Shown here piece by piece: positions 43,049 through 53,818 of a stretch of 64,000 nucleotides of DNA (position 1 is its first letter; each line of letters begins with the position of its first letter). Source of the DNA: Blastobasis lacticolella (lineage: Eukaryota > Arthropoda > Insecta > Lepidoptera > Blastobasidae); NCBI GenBank assembly GCA_905147135.1, contig LR990060.1:2000001-2064000 (forward strand), given 5' to 3'. The notes beneath the pieces were generated by a model. The model was not told the origin of the DNA, searched no databases, and saw only the letters and a list, made by a program, of their open reading frames with translations. A program made the translations under genes and the position numbers.

Positions 43049-43154
43049 GTTTATAAGGAAGGTAGGTAGGGGTAAAGTTACTGTAGAGTAGGCGACGACT
43101 ACGTGTAGGTAGGGTAGGTGTAGGATTGGTGTAGAGTAGGTATAGGTGCACTAG

Positions 43155-43285
43155 TTTTTTTTATACCACTAAGGTGGCAAACAAGCTTATGGCTCGCCTG
43201 ATGGCAAGCAGTCACCGCAGCCTATAGACGTTTGCAATACCAGGGGCATCACCCACGCGTTGCCGACCCCGTAAAAATATTTTCA
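43155..43285 (-). mobile_element. LINE tail, 5'-truncated
   Basis: A T-run then 'aaggtggcaaacaagcttat', 'cctgatggcaagcagtcacc' and 'catcacccacgcgttgccga': the reverse complement of the ending at 50190-50330. Confidence 0.65.
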
Positions 43286-43564
43286 CCCCTGTCTTGAAGA
43301 ACTCCATATTGTACTCTACAAGGAAATCTCCTATTTATTTACCTTTTATATGAAAACAGTTTTGCTGAGTTCACAAAAGTGACAGTTTCCGAGATAAATC
43401 CAGCTTTATGAGACCTACATTATGGAGACCAAAATACACAAGCATTAATTTTGAATGAGTTTACTTAACAATGCTGCTTGTTTAGGGCTGTTATAATAAG
43501 TTACTATGAAGTAATTAAAAGGTTTAATTAATGGCTATAATTTTGTTTTTATAGAAAATATCTT

Positions 43565-43750
43565 ACCTTTTTGGGTGGCTTTGGCAGTGGAGGGGCATTT
43601 GCCTTTTTGCTGCCAGATCAACGTGTTATAGAGGTGGGCAACGCATTGGCGATACTCTTGGTGTTGCTAATGTCTATAGGCCGTGGTGACTACTTCCCAT
43701 TAGGTGGAACGCTTGCCTGTTTGCCTACCGTCTGTCATAAAAAAAAACAT
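43565..43750 (+). mobile_element. LINE 3' tail, family T1
   Basis: 'ggctttggcagtggaggggc', 'gaggtgggcaacgcattggc', 'ggtgttgctaatgtctatag' and 'cttgcctgtttgcctaccgt' ending in A7. Very similar to 7370-7545. Confidence 0.7.
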
Positions 43751-43756
43751 ACTTGA

Positions 43757-43945
43757 ACACCGGTCGTGAGGGAAAACATCTTGATGTAACCTGCACATTT
43801 AAGCGACTGAATGTGTAACCATGATCCAATCGGGCCAGGTCAAGGTCAGGGTTAACAGGGTCACGGAGGTGAGATGGTAGTCGCACCACTGTAATTACCC
43901 CATCTGCCAAACCCTGGATCATTGTCAAGGCAGTATCATTTTAAA
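43757..43945 (+). mobile_element. SINE family 1, 3' half
   Basis: 'gtgagggaaaacatcttgat', 'gactgaatgtgtaaccatga', 'gggtcacggaggtgagatgg' and 'ctgccaaaccctggatcatt'. The head is replaced by the LINE tail next to it. Confidence 0.75.
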
Positions 43946-43969
43946 TTACCCCCTTATTGTATGAATACT

Positions 43970-44866
43970 ACGGGGAGGTAAAGCTGTAACTCCGGGTCTA
44001 ACCACCCGAATTAGATGAAACATGGCTTAGATGGTACCCTGAACTTCAAGCTAGAAAATTATTAAAACCGAATCAAAATCCATTCAGTAGTTTTTACATG
44101 ATGCGCGAACAGACAAACATGCAGTTAAATATTTCAAAACAAAAATTTGTTCATAGTTACGTCCTAGAATCATACCCCGACTATTTTATCTGAAATATCT
44201 TCAATGTACATACACGGTTCTTTTTACCCTTTTATAACAGTATACATACATAGATTAAAATTAACTAATATTTATTAATCATAAAGCAATTTAAATACAT
44301 GTAACGTTAAAACAATGTCAAAAATACAACTGTCAACATAAACTAATTCACAATCATGCTTCGTCCAAAATGAGGGTAACTAATAAACGTCAAAGAAATG
44401 GAGGAAAAAGAAACGAGCAATATAATTATAATCTGCTGTGATAAAACATCGTATAGATTAAATATGTATTAAAGCAAGGATTTTGAAATCTATAACTTAG
44501 TAATTACGTTAATTGCTTCTCCTATAACCACTACCACCGAACGCTTATGAAGCAAATAATTTCTAATTAACCTTCCAACCTTTCAGCTAATGACTAAGCA
44601 ACATCGCGATAACACAACCCATCTCTTCTCTGGTACACAAACAAAACTGCTACCAACTAACTAAACGGTTCGAGAAATTCCTCCAGACGAATCAACTAGG
44701 AGAAGTTAGTTCATTTTCTTTTCAGAAAACGTTTGCACTTGGAAAAGCTTTTGCTACAAGTAATTTATTTGAGTCACCGCTGACCCTTCGCTGTGCTAGG
44801 GATGGGCTAGTGTGTGCTGGCGTCGTTTTTTTTGCTCTTTTTTTTCAGCCGATGAAAAAAGGATGT
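43970..44866. other. Spacer with a Helitron-like scrap
   Basis: 43970-44120 ('ggtaccctgaacttcaagc', 'ccattcagtagtttttacat', 'gatgcgcgaacagacaaaca') resembles inner Helitron-like sequence; a similar piece is at 21235-21310. The rest shows nothing recognised. Confidence 0.4.
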
Positions 44867-44869
44867 CCA

Positions 44870-45075
44870 GTTGGTTGGTCCAGGTAGACGTCCCGGGTTC
44901 GATTCCCGGCCGGGAGAAATTGAAATGATGAATTTTAATTTGTGTTACGAGTCTGGGTTTTGTTTGTATAATAAGTAAGTATGTATTTAAGTTTTGTTAG
45001 TTTTCTGGCACCCATACCACAAGCTTTGCTTACTTTGGGGCTAGATAGCGCTGTGTGAATTGTCCAAGCATATTC
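44870..45075 (+). mobile_element. SINE family 2 copy
   Basis: Partial head ('ttggttggtccaggtagacg', 'cgggttcgattcccggccgg'), body 'aaatgatgaattttaattt' and 3' end 'tagatagcgctgtgtgaa'. The A-box side is truncated. Confidence 0.8.
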
Positions 45076-45089
45076 ATAAAATCCCACTG

Positions 45090-45340
45090 CGGCCCAATGA
45101 CTCTTTTCTGAGTTATTTACATTAGCTGAATACTAACCGATGCTCTTACGGTGAGGGAAATAACTGCATGTGTAACCATGATCCAATGTGGTCAGGTTAC
45201 CCTGGTAGTAGGGTCATGGAGATCAGATAGCAGTCGCTCTGATCTGCCAAATCCTGGATCGTGTTCATGGCGGACCCCGGGCCCTTGTACGCTAGACCGC
45301 AATCGGGACATTAACGCCAAGATGATGATGATGATGATTA
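45090..45340 (+). mobile_element. SINE family 1 with (GAT)n tail
   Basis: 'aatgactcttttctgagtta', 'aaccgatgctcttacggtga', 'catgtgtaaccatgatccaa', 'gcggaccccgggcccttgta' and 'gggacattaacgccaagatg' followed by (ATG)n. It shows the full 3' end of the family; the head is missing. Confidence 0.85.
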
Positions 45341-45434
45341 GTTCGAATTCCCATTATATGTGTTTCTTTTATAACAAGATAGTGTATCGTATCGCATCGT
45401 GATTGATATCGCAAGTCATGATTTTGTGTATTTC

Positions 45435-45670
45435 TTTTTTATACGGCAAATGTGGCAAACAAACTTGCTGGGACATTTGCCTTTTTGCTGCTAGAGTAAC
45501 GTGTTATAGAGGTGTGCAACGCATTGGTGATACTCTCGGTGTTGCTAATGTCTATAGGCAGTGGTGACCACTTTCCATCAGGTGGCCCGCTTGCCTGTTT
45601 GCCTACCGTACAACATAAAAAAAAAAAAAAAAAAGGTGGCCTGCTTGCCTGTTTGCCTACCGTACGACAT
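45435..45670 (+). mobile_element. LINE 3' tail T1 with duplicated end
   Basis: 'gtgtgcaacgcattggtgat' to 'cgcttgcctgtttgcctacc' and a long A run (45617-45634), then a second copy of the last 35 bp ('ggtggcctgcttgcctgttt') with its own A-rich end. Confidence 0.65.
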
Positions 45671-45739
45671 TAAAAAATACTTACGGTCTGCCTGATTGTA
45701 AGCAGTCACCGCAGCCTATTGTTTGTTAACCAAAGACAA

Positions 45740-46250
45740 GTCAGTCTGGACGAATTTTAGGTATGTGTAAGAATGTTGTACGAAATATTTGAGTGTAAGT
45801 AAGCATGTGAAATTTGTAGGAATTTTCCGACCTCTGTCGTTTGGCTATTAAGTGAACCCGCCCAAGCTATGTAATGACATAGTATTCCACTAATTTGTAC
45901 GATCTCGAGTCCCTGAGGAGATTTCCTTGGCGAGGGAGTCATGAAGGAGCTAGTGAATGCTGTTTACAGGTTTGTCCTGTTGCTAGGCCGTGACTGTTTT
46001 TTTTGTTAGCAAGCAGACCGTGTTCTGCGGCCTATTTTATATATGTTTTTATTTGAAAAGTGGGCTTTCCGAGGCTTTTTTAGCCCTAGTATCATTGCGA
46101 CCATTACAGATCTATTGTCCAGCTAAGTTAGTTTTTGTTTTAGGTTATAAATAAATCTTAATTTTGCTGTGTGAACACCATATTACAGTAGAATTGCAAT
46201 AACCATCAAAGAGCAAAGGACGGAAAATGGACAGCAACGTTTTCTGGTAT
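45740..46250. other. Spacer, nothing recognised
   Basis: No repeat ends or domains seen. Confidence 0.35.
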
Positions 46251-46254
46251 TCTT

Positions 46255-46640
46255 TTAACTCCCGACGAAAAAAGAGGGGTGGAGGGGGGGGGTTATAAGT
46301 TTGACGTATTGGTGGTTTTGTGTGTATCTGTGTGTCCTGTGTGTCTGTCTGTAGCATCATAGTTCGCAAACGGATAGACCGATATGGATGCGGTTTCCTC
46401 TATTTGAAAGCCAATTTAATTGAGATGCTTAATAGCTTTGTTTCATTAAAATCGGTTTAGACGTTCAGAATATATTTGGGTATATGTAGACTTGGTCGGG
46501 TTTGCCTTTTTGCTGTCAGAGCAACGTGATTTTGGGGGCCAACGCGTTGGCGATTCCCCTTTTATTGCTATGTAGGTACTATAGGCAGCGGTAACCACTT
46601 TCCATCAGGTGGCACGCTTGCGTGTTCATCTATTGTGTGT
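46255..46640 (+). repeat. CTCCCGACGAAAAAAG repeat followed by LINE tail remnant
   Basis: 46255-46500 matches the repeat at 26607-26800 ('gtagcatcatagttcgcaaa', 'ggatgcggtttcctctattt', 'gacttggtcgg'). 46500-46640 is a decayed T1 LINE tail ('ctttttgctgtcagagcaac', 'cactttccatcaggtggcac'). Confidence 0.55.
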
Positions 46641-46687
46641 TAGCTCTGTAGCTGTATATGTCTGTCTGTGGCAACGAACGGATTGAC

Positions 46688-47098
46688 CTGGCTACATTCA
46701 GAAGCAAAATGCGTGAGAGCAAGTCAAGGTGAAATGTGTTGCTCATAGAATATGATATACTTTTGTTACACTTATAATAACTTTCGCGTCGCTCTTCTTA
46801 CCAAGGCGTGTTTCCTTTGGACTATGACATGGGATCGTTCAAGAGGTATATTAGAGGTTTCTTCAGAGGCGGGCAACGCATTGGTGACTCCCCTGGTGTT
46901 GCTGATGTCTATAGGCGGCGGTGACCACTTTCCATCAGGTGGCTCGCTTGCCTGTTTGTCTGCCGTACAACATATTAAAAAAAAGGCGTGATACGAAAAT
47001 GGACCTCATTTTGTAAGCACTACATTCAATTTTTTCTCTCTCTCAACTCACGCATTAAGCTTCTGAATTGAGACGACTGATTTTAGCCAAATGTAATA
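46688..47098. mobile_element. Foldback MITE interrupted by a LINE tail
   Basis: Left arm 'ggctacattcagaagcaaaa', 'gcgtgagagcaagtcaaggt'; right arm reversed 'ggctaaaatcagtcgtctca', 'cagaagcttaatgcgtgag'. Same family as 25965-26189. A LINE tail (46811-46982) is inserted in the middle. Confidence 0.7.
46811..46982 (+). mobile_element. 5'-truncated LINE tail with exact 8-bp target duplication
   Basis: Flanked by 'aaggcgtg' at 46803-46810 and 46983-46990. The insert encodes the last codons FPLDYDMGSFKRYIRG...GVADVYRRR-stop, then 3' UTR and A-rich end. It shows how T1 tails end and that this family inserted by target-primed reverse transcription. Confidence 0.9.
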
Positions 47099-47384
47099 AG
47101 TGCGTACCATATAACACATAGTACACTCAAAAAAAATATTGACGTTCCAATTTTCCATTAAACTCCGATGCCCAGCACTAGAGCCTTCGGTCATTTTTCC
47201 AGGCTTCCGTTCGGACGTATTAATTTTGCGTACGCCGTATCTACCGGCCAAATTAAACTGTTGAAAAATGGTAGCGTATATTTCAAAGGGCCCGCCTGGT
47301 GTTGAGGCGTGTATGTTACTGTCGTAGAGTATGTGTTCGGTATATTAAGTCTTAGGTATATAGCAAATTGACGTTTTGTATTTT

Positions 47385-47470
47385 TTACGCTACTCAGTGA
47401 CAAACGAGCAGACAGCCCACCTGATGGTAAATGGTAAGTGGTAACTGTCACCCATAACATCCACAATTCC
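47385..47470 (-). mobile_element. LINE tail fragment
   Basis: 'tttttacgctactcagtgac', 'gagcagacagcccacctgat' and 'ctgtcacccataacatccac' match LINE-tail antisense sequence, as also near 62035-62115. Confidence 0.5.
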
Positions 47471-47599
47471 TACATTTCACTTTGATAAATTATATACAAT
47501 TAAAAAATAGCCAGGACCCAATACTAGTGTTCTGACACTCTTCCAAAGAGTGAAATTTTTTTGGAATTAGACATAGATTTTAGTGCGGCACTGGTCTAG

Positions 47600-47662
47600 A
47601 TAAAAAAAGCTAAGCAACACACGCAGAGACTGGGAACTGGATGGGTGACCGTTTCGTACTTT
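47600..47662 (+). pseudogene. 5S rRNA-like fragment
   Basis: 'aaagctaagcaac' matches the 5S box A region (AAGTTAAGCAAC), and 'gggaactggatgggtgaccg' matches the region with box C (TACTTGGATGGGTGACCG), in the right order and spacing. Flanks on both sides lose similarity, so it is a fragment: either a 5S pseudogene or the head of a 5S-derived SINE. Confidence 0.7.
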
Positions 47663-47664
47663 GA

Positions 47665-47875
47665 CGCTAGTCATATAGACATAGACATAGACGTAACTTT
47701 ATTTGGTCCAATAACACATTCAAATACTTAAAACTAACAAAATAAATACATATTAGGAAAGCAGGGCGATGCGTCCTCGGACCAAATTGGACCAGCCTCA
47801 GCTTAATGCTATGAATGGCAGCAGCCAAACACAGCGCTGGTTTTCAGACTGACCCATAATAGAGCTCGATGCGCG
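47665..47875 (-). mobile_element. LINE 3' end with (TCTATG)n tail
   Basis: On the minus strand: 'ctgaaaaccagcgctgtgtt', 'agcattaagctgaggctggt', '...aataaagttacg' and 'tctatgtctatgtctata'. It is the same family as the piece embedded in both E2 LTRs. Confidence 0.75.
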
Positions 47876-47879
47876 CACT

Positions 47880-48154
47880 ACGCGAACGACGTGCTAACAC
47901 AGAAATTATTAATAATTAATACCAATACATATAATACAAAATAAAGAAAAGAAATATATTTTTAGATGTATAACCTGTAATATTTATTTATATATAAATA
48001 AACTTGGGATAAATAATTACATATACCTTATTTTTATGAAAACCAATAAATTAAGGCCAAACATTACCTTTTTTTATTCTTAAACGCTGTTTCCAGTTGG
48101 ACTAAAAAAATGGCAAACAAAGAAATAATCACAAAAAATAAACAATAAATGCAC
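47880..48154. other. AT-rich spacer
   Basis: No feature recognised; may include 3' UTR of the LINE remnant at 48155. Confidence 0.35.
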
Positions 48155-48382
48155 TCACATCCTGGCCAAGTAAGAAGGACGCACTCGCGTACCAGGGTCC
48201 AAATCTTTTTGGTAACTTATTAAGAACATTTTAATATATTTTAAAAAAGAATATCTAGACTTAAAATTACGAACGGGAGGTGGAATATTGTTCCAGCATC
48301 GGGTTGCTGAGTACCTAAAGCTGCCACGGAATGCCATAGTATGGTGCTGGTATGCAACTAATACACTGCCGTTCACTAGCAA
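48155..48382 (-). pseudogene. LINE reverse transcriptase C-terminal remnant
   Basis: A 75-aa minus-strand frame with FRYSATRCWNNIPPPVRNFK and SFLKYIKMFLI. F-R-x-x-A-x-x-x-W-N-x-I-P-x-x-V-x-x-x-x-S-x-x-x-F-K is the common end of LINE RT proteins. No catalytic domain remains. Confidence 0.6.
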
Positions 48383-49556
48383 CTAATACACTAGTCGTTC
48401 TTCAGCACCGCCACTCGTTAGGTGTGTCGTCTAAGCCCAGTTCCTTTGCATAGTAAAGCAGCACTGTACAGTCCCACCGATTCTAAAAGGCAAAATTTTC
48501 GGATACCAGCACCGACAGCGAAGACACTTCATTTTGAAAACCGTTCCCTGACACCCGAAATTATTACTTCAACTTTTGAAATTTGAAACTCAAATGAAAC
48601 ACCCTATTCACGAGTCTGCCCATAAAAAAGTTTTAAACCGAATCCTCATTCGGTATAAAACTTCTGTTGCTCACAACAACCGGGGGTGCTTAGCAATTCT
48701 TCATCCCCTAGTCAAGAAAACACCCCTAGGTGGCTGAAATTGAATTTTTACTTAAAACTTGGTCCTCTTTGAAAGGCAAGTGTACTTCCGTAGAACTCGG
48801 TCTCACTTTAAAAACAGGGACAATGTGTCTTCGGAAGCCTTATGAAAAACTGCGTTTTTGTGACAGTGATGGAGTACTAGGGTTAAGTGTTTGAACTACT
48901 TACAGGCCAGCTATCCCAGAATAAAGGCGTTTTCAAGCAACCTGATACACAGAATATGGCATTTTCAAATTCTTCTTAACATATATGTATTAGTTAAGGA
49001 TCTAATCGAGTCAATATCATATCGCTAAAAGTTGCAATTTAACCCATTAGTGAGGTGGCACGTGCTACCAGGTGAGATGGCGGTCAAGTGCCTGGGTAGT
49101 ATAATTAAAACAAAAATTATGGTGGCCATGATGTCACCATGCGGAATATAAACTGTGAGTAAAAGCAGACTTAATTTCAGCAAAAAGTATCTTCAATGTA
49201 ACCTCTTCGTAACCATTATACCTATAGCAAAATCATCCAATCACGAAGCTTAACATGAGATCAGAAATCGCGACTTACTTAATATTATTTTGACATTTAA
49301 ATGACTTTGAAATTACTTCAAGACAGACTCTATTCTAATACGGAGTGTCATAAATATAAGATTAGGTAATATTTTCTAAATCTCTTCTCAAAGTGGAATA
49401 AAGGTTAATAGAAGTCTTTGAGTTTTTACAACGTCACACGCTATTAATTCTAATAATAATATAGAAAATAAGAAAATATTGTACTATTACGACAAATATG
49501 TCCAATGTATTAATAGTTTCGTATATAATAAATCATGTATTAATAGTAGCTGCTCC
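48383..49556. other. Spacer, nothing recognised
   Basis: No long ORF. No tRNA-like boxes or terminal repeats were found. Confidence 0.4.
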
Positions 49557-49765
49557 ACATAAGTAAGTAAAAACTCTTTATTGCATATACAAAAGTTATA
49601 CATAACAGAAAAGAACAACAATTGAAGTCATCATCATAAGTTTTCATATCCTCACAAAAAAAAAGAAGAAAGCGCTTTTGCAGGACTTTCCATACTAGCT
49701 TTACTGTTTTATAATAGCACCTATACATCGCCTCTAGAAGCCCAAACACAGACATTGTCTACGGG
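49557..49765 (-). mobile_element. LINE 3' tail
   Basis: On the minus strand: '...tgtatatgcaataaagagt' and a 'ttttacttactt' tail at the left. Ending resembles 13480-13512. The upstream part is not recognised. Confidence 0.55.
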
Positions 49766-50019
49766 TAGATAGGTATTAGGCAGGACAGGTGACAGGGTTC
49801 CTAATATAGCCTATCTAGGCTTTCAAACGATCGATAACGGTAGTCTCACGTCCTGACTATGTTTACCGGACAAACAGAGCATACAGTGCCAAACCAAACA
49901 ATGCTTATACCTAGATTATAGTTTCAATTCAGAAGGATAGTTTCTATACGGATACAGTGTAGGAACCTATAAGTAGTATGTGTGTTCTACCTGTGTGTTT
50001 ATCTCTATGTGTGTTTGTT

Positions 50020-50335
50020 CTAAAGAACTGTTTGACATGATGCCTACAACAGATACATTCTATCATATCGCACCGCTCGCCATTGACAGGGAGTTCATTC
50101 TCACACCTTGGAGCCAAATTGGTCGCGAACTGTGCTGTTACAAAGGAACTTTCTCCCACGCACACTAAGGTTGTGGAATGAACTACTTAGAGAGTACAAC
50201 ATGGAGTTCTTCAAAAAAGGGGTTAAAAGGTTTTTACGGGTTCGTCAACGCGTGGGTGATGCCCCTGGTATTGCAAACGTCCATAGCAAGCTTGTTTGAC
50301 ACCTTAGTGGTATAAAAAAAAAGTTAATACTGAGA
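50020..50335 (+). mobile_element. LINE C terminus and tail, 5'-truncated
   Basis: Reads RTLRLWNELLREYNMEFFKK, GVKRFL, then 'cgtcaacgcgtgggtgatgc', 'gttgtttgacaccttagtgg'-like sequence and A9. RLWNELL...FKKGVKRFL is a LINE RT ending; related antisense tail at 43155-43285. Confidence 0.65.
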
Positions 50336-50339
50336 ACTG

Positions 50340-51337
50340 TCACTACAGTCTAACTAGAATCCGTCTAGAGGACACAAAACGTGTACTTTTAGAAGTGTCG
50401 AGGTAGTTATTAAATTGTTCGTGCTAGTAAATTTTTGACTTTGATTTGACTTTCGCGCTAAGTACGCAGTACCATGGTACAATAGGTACAAGTTTACAGT
50501 TTTCATTCCCGATGTCCCCCATTTTTAAATTGATTTCTTTTTTTTTTGTAAATTCAAAGTCCTACGGCTACTAAAATAATCAACATTCACCTCATAATAC
50601 CTGAGTGACTTTTTCAGATGGTAATGATTTGAGATGGTATAGATTCTGTGTTTAAATAAGAATTCTTCTTATTCAATTTAGGTCTTAAATATACGTTTAT
50701 GAACGTCACAACGCAACACAACGAAAATTATTAAAACAAATAACATGTAAATAAAAAATAAGAATTACATACAAAATTATACCTACTTGTCTAATGCATT
50801 TTTATAATTAGAATATAAAATAGTAATCCATATCTTACAGGTACATTGGAGCTTATCTTCAAACCGACCTACCTAAACCAGTATAAGATGAATTAGCATC
50901 TCTATAGTCGAGCATAGTTAGCTCCTTTCATACTGGTATTATTACGTCTACATGCTATGTTCTGTGTAGTAGAGTTTATCTCTAATCTTGAACTAACCCC
51001 AAAGTTGTTCCTTAATCGTATGTGTATCACGATCCCGTTTTCAGGTCAAACTAGTTTTGGACAGTCCAAGTAGTTGATTACTAGTGCCTACGCAGCAAGA
51101 TAATCTAGATAAGCAGACTAATCTAGGCAGAGCTATTAGGTAAATCGTTGACTGACTTTTTTATTAGACCTGCAATACATGATCAACCTTTTAGACCTGC
51201 GATACAGGATGAACCTAAAGCAGGCTCCGGTTTTGTACTCTATTCTGTTGTATGTAAAATTGTTAGAAATAAAATACTTTATGCTTTAAAAAAATACTTC
51301 ACTTTATGCTTAGCTTTACAAACGAGCCTTCAAGCGT
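50340..51337. other. Spacer, nothing recognised
   Basis: AT-rich, with no supported ORF or repeat ends. Confidence 0.4.
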
Positions 51338-51660
51338 GGTGCGTCGGTGTCCGAGTGGTTACGGTATCCGACTCGTAAGCGATAGTACCGGGTTCGAATC
51401 CTACTGCTACTGTGTACCAATGACTCTTTTCAGAGTTATGTACATTAGTTGAATACTAACCGATGCTCTTACGATGAGGGAAAACATCGTGATGAAACCT
51501 ACACATTCAGGCGACTGAATGTGTAACCATGATTTATTCTGATTGGGTTACCCTGGTAGCAGGGTTACGAAGGACAGAGGCAGTGGCTTCTGTAACTGCC
51601 TAATCAGCTAAATCCTGGATCATGGTGAAGGTAGACCCCGGGCCCTTATTTATTTATTTT
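51338..51660 (+). mobile_element. SINE family 1, full-length copy
   Basis: Best copy for defining the family. Head: 'gcgtcggtgtccgagtggtt' (A box), 'tatccgactcgtaagcga', 'accgggttcgaatcct' (B box). Body: 'aatgactcttttcagagtta', 'accgatgctcttacgatgag', 'cgactgaatgtgtaaccatg', then 'aaatcctggatcatggtgaa' and 'gtagaccccgggccctta', ending in TTTA repeats. Internal Pol III boxes and tRNA-like layout support a tRNA-derived SINE. Confidence 0.9.
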
Positions 51661-51694
51661 TTTAAAACAGCTTTACAGTATTACAGTATTAACC

Positions 51695-52112
51695 AATGAG
51701 GAGTTTTCCAGTAGGTATTGATAGTTTGTTGCAAAAAGCATCAATAGATGGCGCTCCTACAATTTTGGAAATCTTCTTTAAATCTGTATGATGGTGGCAG
51801 TGATTTCATGCAGCCAAGTACTACTAAACCTGAATATAAAGTGTTTATTAATATAAACATAACTGTTAAAGGTTGAACGAAGTGTAAAAAGAAATATTTA
51901 TAGAAGTTGGCACTATGTTCCATTATTATTTCAACCTCTAAAATGGTTGAAAACTAATGACAAATATAATATTATTCAATACAACGTACCCAGTGTTTAT
52001 ATCCTGTTTGCTAAGAACCTATTTCAAGCGATTATCAATTACCAAAATTGTCGGGGCGCCATCTAGTGAGTGGTTAGGAATGCCTTAAATACCTATTGGA
52101 AAACTCCTCATT
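51695..52112. mobile_element. MITE family M1, copy 2
   Basis: Inverted ends 'aatgaggagttttccagtag' and, reversed from the right, 'aatgaggagttttccaatag', with similarity running on for about 40 bp. Interior 'aaaaagcatcaatagatggc', 'gtcggggcgccatctagtga'. Copy 1 at 15073-15402 is shorter. TSD not resolved. Confidence 0.8.
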
Positions 52113-52179
52113 CACTGAAAGCTAAAGATATATCAGCATATATTACAAAAAATTATCATTCATTAATCCTCTTGCAGTA

Positions 52180-52300
52180 CTTCAGGCGGAAAGCAAGCGG
52201 AAAGCACAGGACCGGTCTTTCTGGAGATCTCTGGGGGAGGCCTATGCCCAGCAGTGGGCGTCTTCTGGCTGATATGACGATGATGATAAGTACTTCAGCA
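52180..52300 (+). mobile_element. RTE-like LINE C terminus and tail
   Basis: Reads RKAQDRSFWRSLGEAYAQQW, then 'tctggctgatatgacgatga' and (GAT)n. Same ending as 16290-16425, better preserved. Confidence 0.7.
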
Positions 52301-52384
52301 ATTCCTTGCACACATCCATCCATCGCCAATCAAATAAGTTACACTCGGGTGCCGATGCCAGGAGCGCGTTGAGCATACCCAAGG

Positions 52385-52465
52385 CTCGAATAATGGGTGA
52401 ATTGGCGTGCGAAACGGTTCTTATGCGCGAGAGCGTAACCGGGACATCAACGCTATGATGATTAG
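52385..52465 (+). mobile_element. SINE family 1 tail fragment
   Basis: 'ttatgcgcgagagcgtaacc' and 'gggacatcaacgctatgatg' are the last 60-80 bp of the family only. Confidence 0.6.
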
Positions 52466-52729
52466 TGACGAAGCAGAGAGCCCATCTGATAACATCTACG
52501 ATTCATGCATTTAGTTAGGTTGCAGGTGTTAGATATTATAATTATTTTATGTTAATTTGATGGTTTATTTAATAGAATATAGTTTATAAATATTTCCCTT
52601 TAAAGTATTTACGTATAGTAATTAATATTCTGTGCAGTTTTCAATGTTTCCAAACGAAATGTTCGTTCTTTATTTCAGAACGAATCTCTTTAACAGATTA
52701 AGTACTAATTAACTGGGAATACTAATTAA

Positions 52730-53818
52730 TTAGATAATGACATTCGAACAGTAATTTCCAAAATTCTAAATTTAGATCTTAATTCAAGGGCATGGTCCCA
52801 AGCTTCGCTTCCAGTTCGTTTAGGCGGAATCGGAGTGCGCAAAATTTCAAGTGTTTCTCTCCCGGCTTTTTTATCATCTGTTCATAGCACCGAAAATTTA
52901 GTCAGCAAGATCCTAGGACCACACACAAGTTTTATAGACAGTCCTTGCTGCACAGATGCTAAAAAAGCCTGGATGAGTATATGTCCGAATGAGTCTCTCC
53001 CAGAGTCTCCGATGCATCAACGGCTATGGGACGAGCCTTTATGCAAAAAAATTCTAAAAGATTTATTAGTTTCTTCGGCCAACCTTTCGGAACGGGCTCG
53101 TCTCCTAGCCGTGACAGAGCGAGAGTCAGGGTTCTGGCTGCAAGCAGTCCCCTCCTCGAATATCGGCACCGTCCTGGACAACTTATCGTTGTCTATATGT
53201 TTGGGTATAAGATTGGGGGTCAATCTGGTTCGTCCACACTACTGTCCCTGTGGTGCGTCTGTGGATCCGCTAGGGCACCACGGTCTTTCGTGTACCCGCA
53301 GCGCAGGCCGAATCTCCAGGCACGCGGCAATCAATGACATCATTCGTAGGGCACTTGTCACCGTCAACGTACCGGCCGTATTAGAGCCGAAAGGTACCGT
53401 ACGTGACGATGGCAAGAGGCCCGACGGCATGACGCTCATTGGGTGGCAGCGTGGGAAGGCGCTGGTGTGGGACGCTACATGTGTGGACACACTGGCGCCT
53501 TCGCATGTGGCCTCCACTGGCAGCTGCGCTGGGGCTGCGGCGTCAGCTGCGGAAGACCTCAAGCGGAGGAAATACGTAAGTCTAGCGCAAGACTTCGTAT
53601 TTCAGCCGTTTGGGGTGGAAACGTTGGGACCGTGGGGCCCTGGTGCGAAAAAGTTCTTTGCAGAACTTTCCATAAAATTAATTGACACCACTGGTGACCG
53701 GAGAGCTGGCTCGTTCCTCGGGCAACGGATTAGCATCGCTATTCAACGAGGCAACGCAGCCAGCTTTCTGGGCACCATTCCGGGGGACAGCGGTGTGGAC
53801 GACTTTTTTAATTTTTAG
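52730..53818 (+). pseudogene. C-terminal part of a retroelement ORF with restriction-like endonuclease domain
   Basis: Open from after TAA at 52727 to the stop at 53818. The start reads TVISKILNLDLNSRAWSQAS, then LPVRLGGIGVR, an RT thumb-like end. It continues with a zinc-binding cluster (C137, C139, H148/H149, C153 counted from codon 52835), an RH-x-x-x-ND pair, KRPDGM (194-199) and VWDATCVD (211-218), matching a PD-(D/E)XK-type nuclease layout as in RLE-bearing non-LTR elements (R2/NeSL-like). The RT core is missing, so it is a 5'-truncated copy. An AATAAA signal lies about 110 bp past the stop. GC content is clearly higher than the surroundings. Clade is not determined. Confidence 0.75.

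Larger units (their letters stand above)
31606..43154 (+). mobile_element. Helitron-like element interrupted by two LTR elements and a hAT MITE
   Basis: The outer element is inferred: TA-rich 5' sequence (31606-31641) continues after the LTR pair as (TA)n, then 'ttaaactacgcaacggatta', 'tccggttttcaac' and 'aggtttata', all typical inner sequence of lepidopteran Helitron-like elements. The 3' end 'ggtgcactag' is followed by T. Without the insertions it would be only about 220 bp. The exact 5' end (TC) is not certain and no terminal hairpin is obvious. Confidence 0.45.

Noticed and set aside
42704..43069. 121-aa ORF inside the hAT MITE as a transposase remnant
   Set aside because: No hAT dimerisation or catalytic motif is visible and the frame runs over the TIR into the flank.
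51338..51412. tRNA gene with A and B boxes
   Set aside because: Acceptor stem is not formed and the sequence continues into SINE family 1.
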